In this document: piece after piece, positions 53,146-60,911 of the stretch
Layout of the letters: every line of letters begins with the position of its first letter
Position numbering within the stretch: the stretch's first letter is position 1
From: Terriglobia bacterium
Lineage (GTDB): Bacteria; Acidobacteriota; Terriglobia; Terriglobales; Acidobacteriaceae
Assembly (NCBI GenBank): GCA_020073165.1
Contig: JAIQFP010000001.1
Location: 248,001-312,000 of the forward strand
Direction: 5' to 3'
Length of the DNA: 64,000 nt
Translations under genes and position numbers: made by a program
The notes under the pieces: generated by a model
What the model was told of the DNA's origin: nothing
The model's database searches: none
Seen by the model: the letters and a program-made list of their open reading frames with translations, nothing else

Positions 53146-54381
53146 ATGAAAAAAGAAACCGACATTCGCATCAGCTTCAACGAAGAGCCCCGCAACGATG
53201 CCAAGATCAAGGTCATCGGCGTGGGTGGCGGCGGAGGCAACGCGGTGAACCGCATGATTGATGCCGGTATGGAAGGCATCGAATTCATCACCGCCAACAC
53301 CGACCTCCAGGCGTTGCGCATGTCGCGCGCCCCCATGAAAATCCAGCTCGGCGTCAAGCTCACCAACGGTCTGGGCGCGGGCGCCAATCCCGAAGTCGGC
53401 CGCAAGGCCGCGCTCGAAGATTCCGACAAAATCATCGAAGCCCTCGAAGGCTCCGACATGGTCTTCGTCACCACCGGCCTGGGTGGCGGTACCGGCACGG
53501 GTGCTGCTCCCATCATTGCCTCGCTCGCCAGCGAGATGGGCGCGCTTACGGTAGCGGTGGTGACCAAGCCATTCGCCTTCGAAGGCAAACGCCGCATGCA
53601 GCAGGCCGAGCGCGGCATCGCCGAGCTGATGGATTCGGTGGACACCACCATCGTCATTCCCAACGAGAAGCTGCTCGCCGTCGCCCAAGACGCCGGCTTT
53701 TTCGAGTCCTTCCGCGTCGCCGACGACATCCTCCGCCAGGGCGTGCAGGGCATCTCCGACATCATCACGATTCCGGGGATCATCAATCGCGATTTCGCCG
53801 ACGTGAAGGCGATCATGGCGGGCATGGGCTACGCCGTCATGGGCACGTCCACCGCCGCCGGCGCCCGCCGCGCCACCGAGGCTGCCCAGAAAGCCATCGC
53901 CTCGCCGCTGCTCGAAGCCGGCGCCATCGACGGCGCCCGCGGCATCCTCATCAACATCACCGGCTCCGCCTCGCTCAAGCTTGCCGAGGTGCAGGAGGCC
54001 TGCACCATCATCCAGAGCGCCGCCCACGAGGATGCCAACATCATCTTCGGCGCGGTCATGGACGAGAAGATGAAAGACGCGGTCAAGATCACGGTCATCG
54101 CCACGGGTTTCAAAGATGGCGAGACGCGCCGCCGCCAGCGCGAGACCACCCCCAGTTTCGTGGTTCCCCGCCAGTCCGACGACTATCGCGAACCCGAGCC
54201 GGAGTTCGATCCCGAGCCGCCGCCGCCGCCCATGGTGATGGAGCAGGCCGCCCCGCAGGCCGGAGGCGCCGCCAACGAGGTCATCTCCCTCGACAGCATG
54301 CGCAACGCCATGATCGCCAACTTCGAGCAGGAGGACCTGGACGTGCCGGCCTTCCTGCGCAAGAGAAGCGAGCCGATCTAG
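53146..54381 (+). CDS. ftsZ: FtsZ, tubulin-like cell-division GTPase
   Basis: A 411-residue GTPase that forms the Z ring. The N-terminal [17 protein letters not shown] (from residue 22), the tubulin signature GGGTGTG at residues 113-119, the T7 catalytic loop NRDFADV at 214-220, and the conserved C-terminal peptide [10 protein letters not shown] that binds FtsA are all present. A variable linker (about 340-395) contains a run of prolines. The ATG has AAGGTGG about 6 bases upstream; the longer frame overlaps ftsA and is not used. It is the last gene of the cluster and is followed by a GGACAGGCG hairpin. Confidence 0.98.
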   Translation: MKKETDIRISFNEEPRNDAKIKVIGVGGGGGNAVNRMIDAGMEGIEFITANTDLQALRMSRAPMKIQLGVKLTNGLGAGANPEVGRKAALEDSDKIIEALEGSDMVFVTTGLGGGTGTGAAPIIASLASEMGALTVAVVTKPFAFEGKRRMQQAERGIAELMDSVDTTIVIPNEKLLAVAQDAGFFESFRVADDILRQGVQGISDIITIPGIINRDFADVKAIMAGMGYAVMGTSTAAGARRATEAAQKAIASPLLEAGAIDGARGILINITGSASLKLAEVQEACTIIQSAAHEDANIIFGAVMDEKMKDAVKITVIATGFKDGETRRRQRETTPSFVVPRQSDDYREPEPEFDPEPPPPPMVMEQAAPQAGGAANEVISLDSMRNAMIANFEQEDLDVPAFLRKRSEPI

Positions 54382-54458
54382 GCAAAACTCACGTAGGGAC
54401 AGGCGCCTCGCCTGTCCACCGAGCGAAGCGAGGCCCCGGGCACAGCCCAAAATTTCAT

Positions 54459-54585
54459 GGCGTCATCCTGGGTGGCCGTCCAGGCCACGAAGGACCTCGC
54501 GCGCAGTGGCAAGACCGCAGGGCGCTGCCCCTCCACGCCGGATCCCTCGCCCGGCTGGAGAAAGCGCCGGGCTTCGGGATGACGC
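54459..54585. repeat. Inverted pair of TGTCATCC-type repeats
   Basis: GCGTCATCC at the left end and GGATGACGC at the right end are exact inverted copies. The left unit carries GTGGCC, GTCCA, GGCCAC and ends in AAGGACCT; the right, reversed, unit carries the CCGGC-type arms at about 54551-54571. The arrangement matches the composite at 48690-48920. Confidence 0.65.
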
Positions 54586-54626
54586 CGTCTGAAGATAGGG
54601 GTGCCACCAACATTCCTTTTTGCGGG

Positions 54627-54663
54627 CGTCATCCTGAGTGGCCGTCCAGGCCACGAAGGACCC
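54627..54663 (+). repeat. TGTCATCC-type repeat, single copy
   Basis: CGTCATCCTGA, then GTGGCC, GTCCA, GGCCAC, then GAAGGACCC. The central hairpin is identical to that of the unit at 54461-54497, 166 bases upstream, so these two are recent duplicates. Confidence 0.7.
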
Positions 54664-54682
54664 GGCGTGGAGCGGCACGGTC

Positions 54683-55018
54683 TCACTTCCCCGCCTTCCC
54701 CCGTTCCGCCGCGTCCACCCGCCGCTGCATCTGGTCGAGCAGCGCCTGCCACATATCAATGTCCAACTCAAACTGATGTTTGAGCGGATTCGTGGTGGTG
54801 GTCACAAACGCCAGGTTGGTCCGCATCTGGTTGAGGACGATCCGCATTCTGGCGATGTCCGCCTTCGTGGCCTGCAACTCGCCCGCATCGGACGCCGCAG
54901 GCGCGGCTTCTGCACTCGCGCTCTGTCCAGTTTGCGGCGAACCCGCCACCGCACTACGCACCGCGCCTGCCGTCGCCAGGCAGACAACAAGAATCAAGCC
55001 ACTGGTCAATCTCAGCAT
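54683..55018 (-). CDS. Small exported protein, unknown function
   Basis: A 111-residue protein. The first 26 residues are a signal peptide (LRLTSGLILVVCLATAG). An Ala/Ser-rich spacer follows and the rest is a predicted helical region, with ATKADIARMRIVLNQMRTNLAFV and IDMWQALLDQMQRRVDAAE, probably a coiled coil in the periplasm. I do not recognise a family. The ATG at 55018 has GGAGG 5 bases upstream, which supports the gene. It is convergent with ftsZ, with the repeat-filled gap between. Confidence 0.7.
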   Translation of the reverse strand: MLRLTSGLILVVCLATAGAVRSAVAGSPQTGQSASAEAAPAASDAGELQATKADIARMRIVLNQMRTNLAFVTTTTNPLKHQFELDIDMWQALLDQMQRRVDAAERGKAGK

Positions 55019-55483
55019 GGGGCCCTCCACAGCTCTTCTGGTTCCCATTCTAGAAGCATCGCGTAGACTTTCCACCCACGGAGATTCCCACCCGTTGTCA
55101 TCCCGACCGGAGCCAGATCATTCGCCTTGCGAATGATCTGCGGAGTGGAGGGACCTTGGGTTTTCCTCCCAGCGGTACCCGGCCCACTGCTCCCATCACC
55201 ACTACTTCCGGTGGGCACGGGTCATGTCGGACAAGAAGCCCCGCGAAGTGCTGGAGCCGCACAAAGCAACCGCTCCCGGCGATTGCAAGCGGCGACTGTT
55301 CCCCTGACGATCCCAAGTCGGCAGTCGCGTCAGTGACCAGCGAACCCCTCCGGCCAAGCGGAGCTTGGACGGGCCACCCTTCGGAGTCAGGATGGACGCG
55401 AAGCCTGGTCCCCACCCGGCACGGTTATCTACTCAGTCCAGCTTTTCTAGTGTGGTGGCGGCATTCCGGGAATCACGCCGATG
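55019..55483. other. 465-base gap with a TGTCATCC repeat
   Basis: Apart from the repeat at 55095-55156 I see only short open frames without ribosome-binding sites and no recognisable protein fragment. Base composition is like the neighbouring intergenic DNA. A decayed gene cannot be excluded. Confidence 0.5.
55095..55156 (+). repeat. TGTCATCC-type repeat with an 11-bp hairpin
   Basis: TTGTCATCCCGACCGGAGCC leads into AGATCATTCGC (55115-55125), three bases, GCGAATGATCT (55129-55139), then GGAGTGGAGGGACCT. The ends are conserved with the other copies and the central stem is unique. Confidence 0.7.
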
Positions 55484-56398
55484 TTATCCGGTAGAGCTTT
55501 GTCGGGGTCCGCCAGAAGATGGTTTGTATATGTACTGCCGCCCTGCCACATCATAGAACGAAAGCGCAATTTTGGCACCGCGGAGGGTCCTAACCCTCGG
55601 GGCGATGCGTGGAAACCGGAATATTACAAAACCTGATTTGCTGCCACCTTGAGGAACAGGATCGCTAGCCGTCACATTAGGAAGATATGCCTCAGCATAT
55701 GGCAGACTCAACATCCGTTTTCCATCGGGCAAATAGATGTTCAGATTCGATTTGCCGGTTATCCCCGGGAACTCTGCCAAATATCCAGGCGTACCAATAG
55801 TGTCGTCAGGCATGACCAGCTTAATCTCCCATTGCTTTGTTATGCTCGGCCCGCCGGCGTTTGTCAGCAAACCCGTGATATAGAACACAAGATCGTCTGC
55901 GTATTCATCTTTATATGGCAGTGAGGTCTTGGGCTTAATGCTGAGAGTAGCTAGGTTATAGAACTCCCAATGGAAGTCAGGACTCAACTCGCCGGTCGGC
56001 TTTGGTGATGCAGTTGAAGGTAGGCGATCTTGATGGCGCTTGATCGCATAGGGAATACCCACGGTAAACGCTGCTATGCCTAGCAGCGCTATGCCTCCTA
56101 GACCGACCTTCCAAGCGAACGACCTGCCGCTTCGATATCGACTACCGTAGTCCCACACAGCCAGCCAGAGCAGGACCGTTGCCCCTGCAGCCAACGCAAG
56201 TTCGCCAAGAAAAAAAGCGAGCAGCTCTACCAACAAGCCGAATCCGGCCAGTAGATAGTCACGGCCGTGGTGGACTACCGCCTCCTGTTTGGCCTCCTCG
56301 GTTCCGGACTGGACTTTTGGTCTCTCAGTTCCGGAGTCTAGTCTGCGCTTCGCCACGGCCCGCTGGTGACTGTTTCCGCTTCCTCTCCTAGTGCCCAT
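55484..56398 (-). CDS. Membrane protein with C-terminal soluble domain, unrecognised
   Basis: A 304-residue protein. The N-terminal 45 residues are basic and hydrophilic, then hydrophobic helices at about 49-82 (probably two, YLLAGFGLLVELLAFFLGEL and the next) and 96-118, then a soluble, probably beta-rich domain of about 185 residues (SPDFHWEFYNLATLSIKP, VFYITGLLTNAGGPSITK, SNLNIYLPDGKRML, KIALSFYDVAGRQYIYKP). I recognise no family. Base composition is lower in GC than the neighbours, a hint of later acquisition. The ATG at 56398 is one of several possible starts; a longer frame adds 42 residues. Divergent from the next membrane-protein gene, with about 200 bases between. Confidence 0.65.
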   Translation of the reverse strand: MGTRRGSGNSHQRAVAKRRLDSGTERPKVQSGTEEAKQEAVVHHGRDYLLAGFGLLVELLAFFLGELALAAGATVLLWLAVWDYGSRYRSGRSFAWKVGLGGIALLGIAAFTVGIPYAIKRHQDRLPSTASPKPTGELSPDFHWEFYNLATLSIKPKTSLPYKDEYADDLVFYITGLLTNAGGPSITKQWEIKLVMPDDTIGTPGYLAEFPGITGKSNLNIYLPDGKRMLSLPYAEAYLPNVTASDPVPQGGSKSGFVIFRFPRIAPRVRTLRGAKIALSFYDVAGRQYIYKPSSGGPRQSSTG

Positions 56399-56598
56399 TA
56401 TGACAAATCTTATCAAAGCACGAAACCGAGGGAGCCGCCCGCCGTTCCCGCCTGTTGGCGACCATGTGAGCCGATCTGAACGTGTCGTAGCCGAGTGCCC
56501 CACCCCTTCGCGGTTTTCAAACAAGGGTTGTGTGCGGGCGGCCCGGGTACGCTTTTCGATTGTCGGTCGGTATATCTGGGAGTAGAGTTTCCTGTCAT

Positions 56599-57375
56599 AT
56601 GGCGGAAGACCTCAAACCGGAAGGACTCCGGGGCCTCCTTTTGGGGCCACTTGTTCTCTTGGCTGAATTGGTGGGAGCACTCATTCCGGGGGTGCTGTTC
56701 CTGATACTCCTAATTGTGAAGCGTGTGCCAGAAGCGACAGCCGCAATTGGCACGACCTTCATTGGGTATAGAACAAAGATAGCCTGCGGACTAGTGATCT
56801 CCTTTCTGATAGGTAGGCTGTTTCTCATCCCAGCAAACCTCTTGCAAGCTCGGCTCCTTTCGTTTGGAACGCAAGACTTAAACTTGTTCGACGCCAACAA
56901 ACAGGGATCAATCTTCGATAAGCTAACCAAGGAAGGCAAGAAACTTCTCGGGGGTGCGCTGATGACCGGATTTCTTCGTGGAGCGACTCCTTGGGAGCAT
57001 TACATGGTCGCAATGTCTGAGGGCGGCTTTCGACTCTCGACCGGATTTGCACTTCTGGTCGCGTGCTTGATCCCCGGAGATGGCAGAATGAGGACCGTTG
57101 AACTCCTCGGTGGTATGTTCTTCGTCGGGTTTGGGGTGCTTCACGGGCGAGCGACGCGTGGTCTTGCCCTCGCATTGATCGGGAGTTCTGCTGCTGAGGG
57201 ATTCCTAAGCCTTACTGAACAACAGCGAACATTAGTCTTCACGCTCGCCAGAATACTCCTACCCTCTCAAACACAGGCTGCCCCGCCGCCATTGGTCGCA
57301 AAGGAGCCAGGGAAAGGATCTCTGGCTCCCCAAGCGCCGCCCGGCGCTGTGGCAGAAACGACTCCCAAGAAATGA
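56599..57375 (+). CDS. Multi-helix membrane protein, unrecognised
   Basis: A 258-residue protein with hydrophobic segments at about residues 12-40, 60-82, 150-170 and 176-198, a polar loop around 88-130 (FGTQDLNLFDANKQGSIFDK, TKEGKKLLGGALM) and a Pro/Ala/Lys-rich cytoplasmic or periplasmic tail from about 225. I recognise no family or catalytic motif. Like its divergent neighbour it is lower in GC than the surrounding genes. Start at the ATG 56599; an upstream in-frame start would add 23 residues without clear support. Confidence 0.65.
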   Translation: MAEDLKPEGLRGLLLGPLVLLAELVGALIPGVLFLILLIVKRVPEATAAIGTTFIGYRTKIACGLVISFLIGRLFLIPANLLQARLLSFGTQDLNLFDANKQGSIFDKLTKEGKKLLGGALMTGFLRGATPWEHYMVAMSEGGFRLSTGFALLVACLIPGDGRMRTVELLGGMFFVGFGVLHGRATRGLALALIGSSAAEGFLSLTEQQRTLVFTLARILLPSQTQAAPPPLVAKEPGKGSLAPQAPPGAVAETTPKK

Positions 57376-57746
57376 TATGTGTTAGGGAGTAACCCCCGGG
57401 TGCCTGCTCGCGATTTTCGAGCGTGGTTGCACGCACCAGCACACTCTACGGTCACCCTAACACACCCCTCCGTGACCCCCGTCACAGACAATCCCCGTCC
57501 TTCGCAGTAACTTATAGTTATTGACATGAAACACAAATTATCTTACAGGGCAATCGCCCCCGAAGCCCGCCGCCACCGCTCCGCCTCCGCCAGTTCCCTA
57601 TCCACCCACCCCCAGCCACCCACCCCGCAACCCCTTTGTTCCTAAGATATTCTGCAACTACCATGAATTCATTGATTTACACACACTAGCACCCCTAACC
57701 CGCTGATTCCAGAGAATCGCAGGGGGAGGGGAGGGTACTCATACTT
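57376..57746. other. 371-base leader with a strand-biased C-rich tract
   Basis: About 57560-57640 is strikingly C-rich and G-poor on the plus strand, with many CCACCC words, between two AT-rich stretches (57505-57550 and 57645-57690). TTGACA at 57521 with a TATCTT 12 bases behind is a poor promoter match. A 39-codon frame from 57526 crosses the tract but has no ribosome-binding site. The gap probably holds the promoter of the zinc-finger gene. Confidence 0.5.
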
Positions 57747-58568
57747 ATGGCTTCTACGACCAGCGTTCCACGATGTCAGCACATTAAGGTCAACGGCGTG
57801 CAGTGCGGTTGCCCCGCGCTCCGCCAGAAAAAGTACTGCTACTTCCATCACACCTGGCGCGAGAAAACCAATCCGCACTCCACCAACCGTCGTCGCGCTC
57901 AACGCCGCACTAACGGCCAAACCGCCATCATGCTGCCTCCACTCGAGGATGCCAACGCCATCCAGATGGCCATCATGGAGGTCCTCTACCAGCTCGCGGA
58001 GGGTCACATCGCCAGCAAGCAGGCCGGACTCATGCTCTACGCCCTGCAAACTGCCAGCGTCAACCTCAAGCACCTCAGCTTTGAGCCCGAGTGGCGCAAA
58101 GTGGTCGTCAATCCCGGCGCGGCCCGCTTCAGCGCTGTGGACATTTCCCAGGGCGCGAGCGACCACGATTGCAAGCGCTCCGGCGACGAACTCACCCGCC
58201 TAGCGGACGACGTGGAGGCCGAGATGAATCCCGAACTCGCCGTGGTCCTACAGAAACCCGATCCCGCCAAGTCCGCCACCGCAGTGGTTGAGGAGACCGC
58301 TCAATTCCGTCATGCTCTCCCCATGTCCCCCAAAGCGTGGGAAGACCTCAAAGGCGCCGATCTCACGGCTTACCTGTTGTCCACCCTGGCCCTCAAGGCC
58401 GACGACGGCTTCTATCTGAATTTCGTTCGCGGCTTGGCCGGCAGGCCCAACGATATGACGCCATGGATTGAGGCGGGCCGCAACCCGGAGGCGGAGGATG
58501 GGAAAAAGTTTTCCACAATGGAAGAGGATGGGAGGGTAATGGCGGAGCTGATTACGAAAGACCTATGA
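57747..58568 (+). CDS. Putative zinc-finger protein of an acidobacterial paralogue type
   Basis: A 273-residue cytoplasmic protein. Its N-terminus carries a Cys/His cluster: RCQHIKVNGVQCGCPALR, then KKYCYFHHTW, giving a Cys-x-His, Cys-x-Cys, Cys-x2-His pattern that could bind zinc. A helical region follows with LPPLEDANAIQMAIMEVLYQL and SKQAGLMLYALQTASVNL. The C-terminal half is less ordered. I know similar N-terminal sequences as hypothetical proteins in acidobacterial genomes, often in several copies, but no function is established; a nucleic-acid-binding role is a guess. ATG start; the preceding GGGGAGGGG stretch lies about 15 bases upstream. Confidence 0.75.
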   Translation: MASTTSVPRCQHIKVNGVQCGCPALRQKKYCYFHHTWREKTNPHSTNRRRAQRRTNGQTAIMLPPLEDANAIQMAIMEVLYQLAEGHIASKQAGLMLYALQTASVNLKHLSFEPEWRKVVVNPGAARFSAVDISQGASDHDCKRSGDELTRLADDVEAEMNPELAVVLQKPDPAKSATAVVEETAQFRHALPMSPKAWEDLKGADLTAYLLSTLALKADDGFYLNFVRGLAGRPNDMTPWIEAGRNPEAEDGKKFSTMEEDGRVMAELITKDL

Positions 58569-58747
58569 CCGCCGCCAAACTTGGGTTAAAATCCATCCCC
58601 CCATGGGGTTACACAGATTGGTGCGGGCTGGCGAGAAAAGCGGTTTTTGGTTGCGACGGTGGGGGTAAGTCTCATAGTATCGAAGGGTTGCGGGAATTTT
58701 GCCGGCAGGCATGGATCGCTGGCAAGGTTCTTGCATCGTAAACACTT

Positions 58748-60016
58748 GTGAACTCCGGGGATGGGTACAGGGAAGTGATAGCGAACAAGGGTTCTTTTGC
58801 GCTGATTCGTCTGGTCTTTGCCTTCACGCTGGCGCTGCTGCTCTGCGAGAGCGGCATGGCCGCCACGGTCAACACACGCTCGCTGACCTCGAGCAAGAAA
58901 TCACAAAAAGTCAGTGAAGGGCAGCATGCGAAAAAGCGCATGAGGCGGCTGGCGCGCAGCCGGAGTGCGACGCCGCGGAAAGCGACCCTGGTGCGCACCA
59001 GCCATCGCCGGCGCCGGTATTACGAGCGCTTCAAAGCCAGTTCATTCGCCGAGGATGTGACCGAGGGCGATGTGGGGACGGGCGAAGATCCGGTGGTGCG
59101 CCAGGCGGCGGTGGACGCGCTGGGCAACATGAACGGCACCGTGCTGGCGATCGAGCCCACCAGTGGCCGGGTGCTGGCCATGGTGAATCAGAAGCTGGCG
59201 CTGTCGAGCGGAGCGCAGCCCTGCTCGACCATCAAACTTTCCGTGGCGCTGGCCGCGTTGAGCGAAGGCCTGGTCACTAAGGACACCGAGATCAAGCTGG
59301 GGCGGCGCAGCCGCATCAACCTGACCGAGGCGCTGGCGCACTCCAATAACGCCTATTTCGAGGCGGTGGGGCGGCAACTGGGATTTGAGAAAGTCAGCTA
59401 CTACGCGCACCAGTTCGGGCTGGGCGAACTGTCGGGCTACGACATTCGGGGCGAGCAACTGGGGACGTATCCCGACGAAGTGATTCCTGCGAAGCTGGGC
59501 GGCGTCGGCAAAATGTGCTCGTTCGGCGAAGGCATTTCGATGACGCCGCTGCAACTGGGCGCGCTGGTCTCGGCCATCGCCAATGGCGGGACGCTTTATT
59601 ATTTGCAGCACCCCACCACTGCGGACGAAGTGGCTGATTTCCAGCCGCGGGTGAAGCGGCATCTGGACATCGCTCCCCTGATTCCGGAAATTTCTGACGG
59701 CATGGCGGGAGCAGTGGCCTACGGCACCGCGCGCAGCGTGCGCCTCAACTTCAACGAAGAAGAGATTCTGGGCAAGACCGGAACCTGCTCGCGCGCCGGA
59801 ACCCGCTTCGGCTGGTTTGCTTCCTACGCCAACACCGACGTGGGACGCATCGTGACTGTCGTGTTCCTACAGGGTGGGCGGCCAACGTTCGGCCCCAAAG
59901 CGGCTGAGATTGCGGGACGGATGTATAAGAATCTCTACGACCACCAGTTCTTCGTAACCCGGCCGGTAGTGCCGACCGACTCCGCCGGAGTAAAAACGGT
60001 CGGTACCTCGCAATAG
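58748..60016 (+). CDS. Small penicillin-binding transpeptidase with basic linker
   Basis: A 422-residue protein with a signal or anchor helix (about 19-38, LVFAFTLALLLCESGMAA), then an extremely Arg/Lys/Ser-rich linker (about 45-98, including KKRMRRLARSRSATPRK and TSHRRRRYYERF), then a transpeptidase domain. Motifs: Ser-x-x-Lys in PCSTIKLSV, SNN in AHSNNAYFE, and KTG in LGKTGTCSR, so it should be catalytically competent. The dimerisation domain of class B PBPs is missing. It may cross-link or trim peptidoglycan, or act like a class D beta-lactamase. The start (GTG 58748) is uncertain; GTG 58775 is an alternative. A hairpin terminator follows. Confidence 0.85.
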   Translation: MNSGDGYREVIANKGSFALIRLVFAFTLALLLCESGMAATVNTRSLTSSKKSQKVSEGQHAKKRMRRLARSRSATPRKATLVRTSHRRRRYYERFKASSFAEDVTEGDVGTGEDPVVRQAAVDALGNMNGTVLAIEPTSGRVLAMVNQKLALSSGAQPCSTIKLSVALAALSEGLVTKDTEIKLGRRSRINLTEALAHSNNAYFEAVGRQLGFEKVSYYAHQFGLGELSGYDIRGEQLGTYPDEVIPAKLGGVGKMCSFGEGISMTPLQLGALVSAIANGGTLYYLQHPTTADEVADFQPRVKRHLDIAPLIPEISDGMAGAVAYGTARSVRLNFNEEEILGKTGTCSRAGTRFGWFASYANTDVGRIVTVVFLQGGRPTFGPKAAEIAGRMYKNLYDHQFFVTRPVVPTDSAGVKTVGTSQ

Positions 60017-60040
60017 AAGTGAAGAGTTCCCGGTTCCCAA

Positions 60041-60066
60041 AAAAGCCTCTCGCGAGAGAGGCTTTT
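60041..60066. terminator. Bidirectional terminator between the PBP and ABC ATPase genes
   Basis: AAAAGCCTCTC, GCGA, GAGAGGCTTTT forms an 11-bp perfect stem with A- and T-runs at its ends, so it works for the plus-strand PBP gene and for the minus-strand ATPase gene. Confidence 0.85.
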
Positions 60067-60086
60067 GATTTTTCTGAGTCGAATGA

Positions 60087-60836
60087 CTAGCGGCGGGCTT
60101 TCCGCTCGTCACCGGCAATGACGCCGTCTTTGATGTGGATGACGCGATGCGCGTATTCGGCGATGTCGTGCTCGTGGGTGACCAGCACGATGGTATTGCC
60201 TTCGGCATGCAAGCGATCGAACAGCGCCATGATTTCCAGGCCGGTCTGCGAGTCCAGGTTGCCGGTGGGTTCGTCGGCCAGGATGATGGACGGCTTGTTG
60301 ACCAGGGCGCGGGCGATGGCGACACGTTGCCGCTGGCCGCCAGAGAGTTCGTTGGGCTTGTGCATCATGCGCGATTCCATGCCCACCGCGATGAGCGATT
60401 CCTTGGCGCGCGCGGTGCGTTGTTCGGTGGGCATTCCGGCATAGATCAAGGGAAGCTCCACGTTGTGCAGCGCGGTGGCGCGGGCCAGCAGGTTGAAGGT
60501 CTGGAAGACGAAACCAATCTCCTTGTTGCGGATGCGCGCCAGTTCGTCGTCATCGAGCTCGCTGACCAGTTGGGCGTTGAGCCAGTACTGGCCTTTGGTC
60601 GGCGTGTCGAGGCATCCGATGAGGTTCATCAGGGTAGACTTGCCGGAGCCGGAAGGGCCCATGATGGCCACGTACTCATTGCGCTGAATGCGGAGATTGA
60701 CGCCGCGCAGGGCGTGGACCTGTTGTTCGGAGTCCATGTCGTAGGTCTTCCACAGGTCGACGGTGGAGATCATGCACGAGTCGGGAGGGGCCGACACTTG
60801 GGGTTGCGCGATGTTGATCACCTCTGCGGTTGCCAT
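60087..60836 (-). CDS. ABC transporter ATPase (MacB/LolD type)
   Basis: A 249-residue nucleotide-binding subunit of the family with MacB and LolD. Walker [11 protein letters not shown]-loop FVFQTFNLL, signature [15 protein letters not shown], Walker [14 protein letters not shown] and the H-loop [13 protein letters not shown] are complete. In this family the ATPase pairs with an FtsX-like permease to drive export or lipoprotein release from the inner membrane. No permease lies in the window. The ATG at 60836 has a GAGGAGAAGAGG purine stretch just upstream. The membrane-fusion protein gene lies 75 bases upstream in the same direction. Confidence 0.93.
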   Translation of the reverse strand: MATAEVINIAQPQVSAPPDSCMISTVDLWKTYDMDSEQQVHALRGVNLRIQRNEYVAIMGPSGSGKSTLMNLIGCLDTPTKGQYWLNAQLVSELDDDELARIRNKEIGFVFQTFNLLARATALHNVELPLIYAGMPTEQRTARAKESLIAVGMESRMMHKPNELSGGQRQRVAIARALVNKPSIILADEPTGNLDSQTGLEIMALFDRLHAEGNTIVLVTHEHDIAEYAHRVIHIKDGVIAGDERKARR

Positions 60837-60911
60837 CCTCTTCTCCTCTTCGGACACCTGCCCGCTCCGATCCTAGCCGGCTCTCTATTGGACGAGCCAC
60901 TCCGGGGAAAG

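Larger units (their letters stand above)
54382..54682. other. Repeat-filled gap after ftsZ
   Basis: The 301 bases contain no gene. They hold a perfect hairpin, GGACAGGCG, CCT, CGCCTGTCC (54397-54417), probably the 3' end of the dcw transcript though without a T-run, and then two TGTCATCC-family elements described separately. Confidence 0.6.

Noticed and set aside
52870-54450. Long open frame on the minus strand opposite ftsA and ftsZ
   Set aside because: It is an antisense frame of strongly biased high-GC codons; the plus strand encodes complete FtsZ and FtsA with all motifs. The same holds for long antisense frames opposite the beta-propeller, FAD oxidoreductases, CocE-type hydrolase, murE, the TonB receptor and the adaptor gene.
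55127-55494. Short frames in the gap before the first orphan membrane gene
   Set aside because: Several overlapping frames on both strands, none with start signals or recognisable protein sequence.
57526-57645. 39-codon frame with a C-rich second half upstream of the zinc-finger gene
   Set aside because: No ribosome-binding site, and the composition follows the C-rich tract; probably a by-product of base bias.
58748-60016. Class D beta-lactamase
   Set aside because: The motifs are shared with transpeptidases, and the length, lysine/arginine linker and KTG context fit a penicillin-binding protein better; resistance cannot be inferred.
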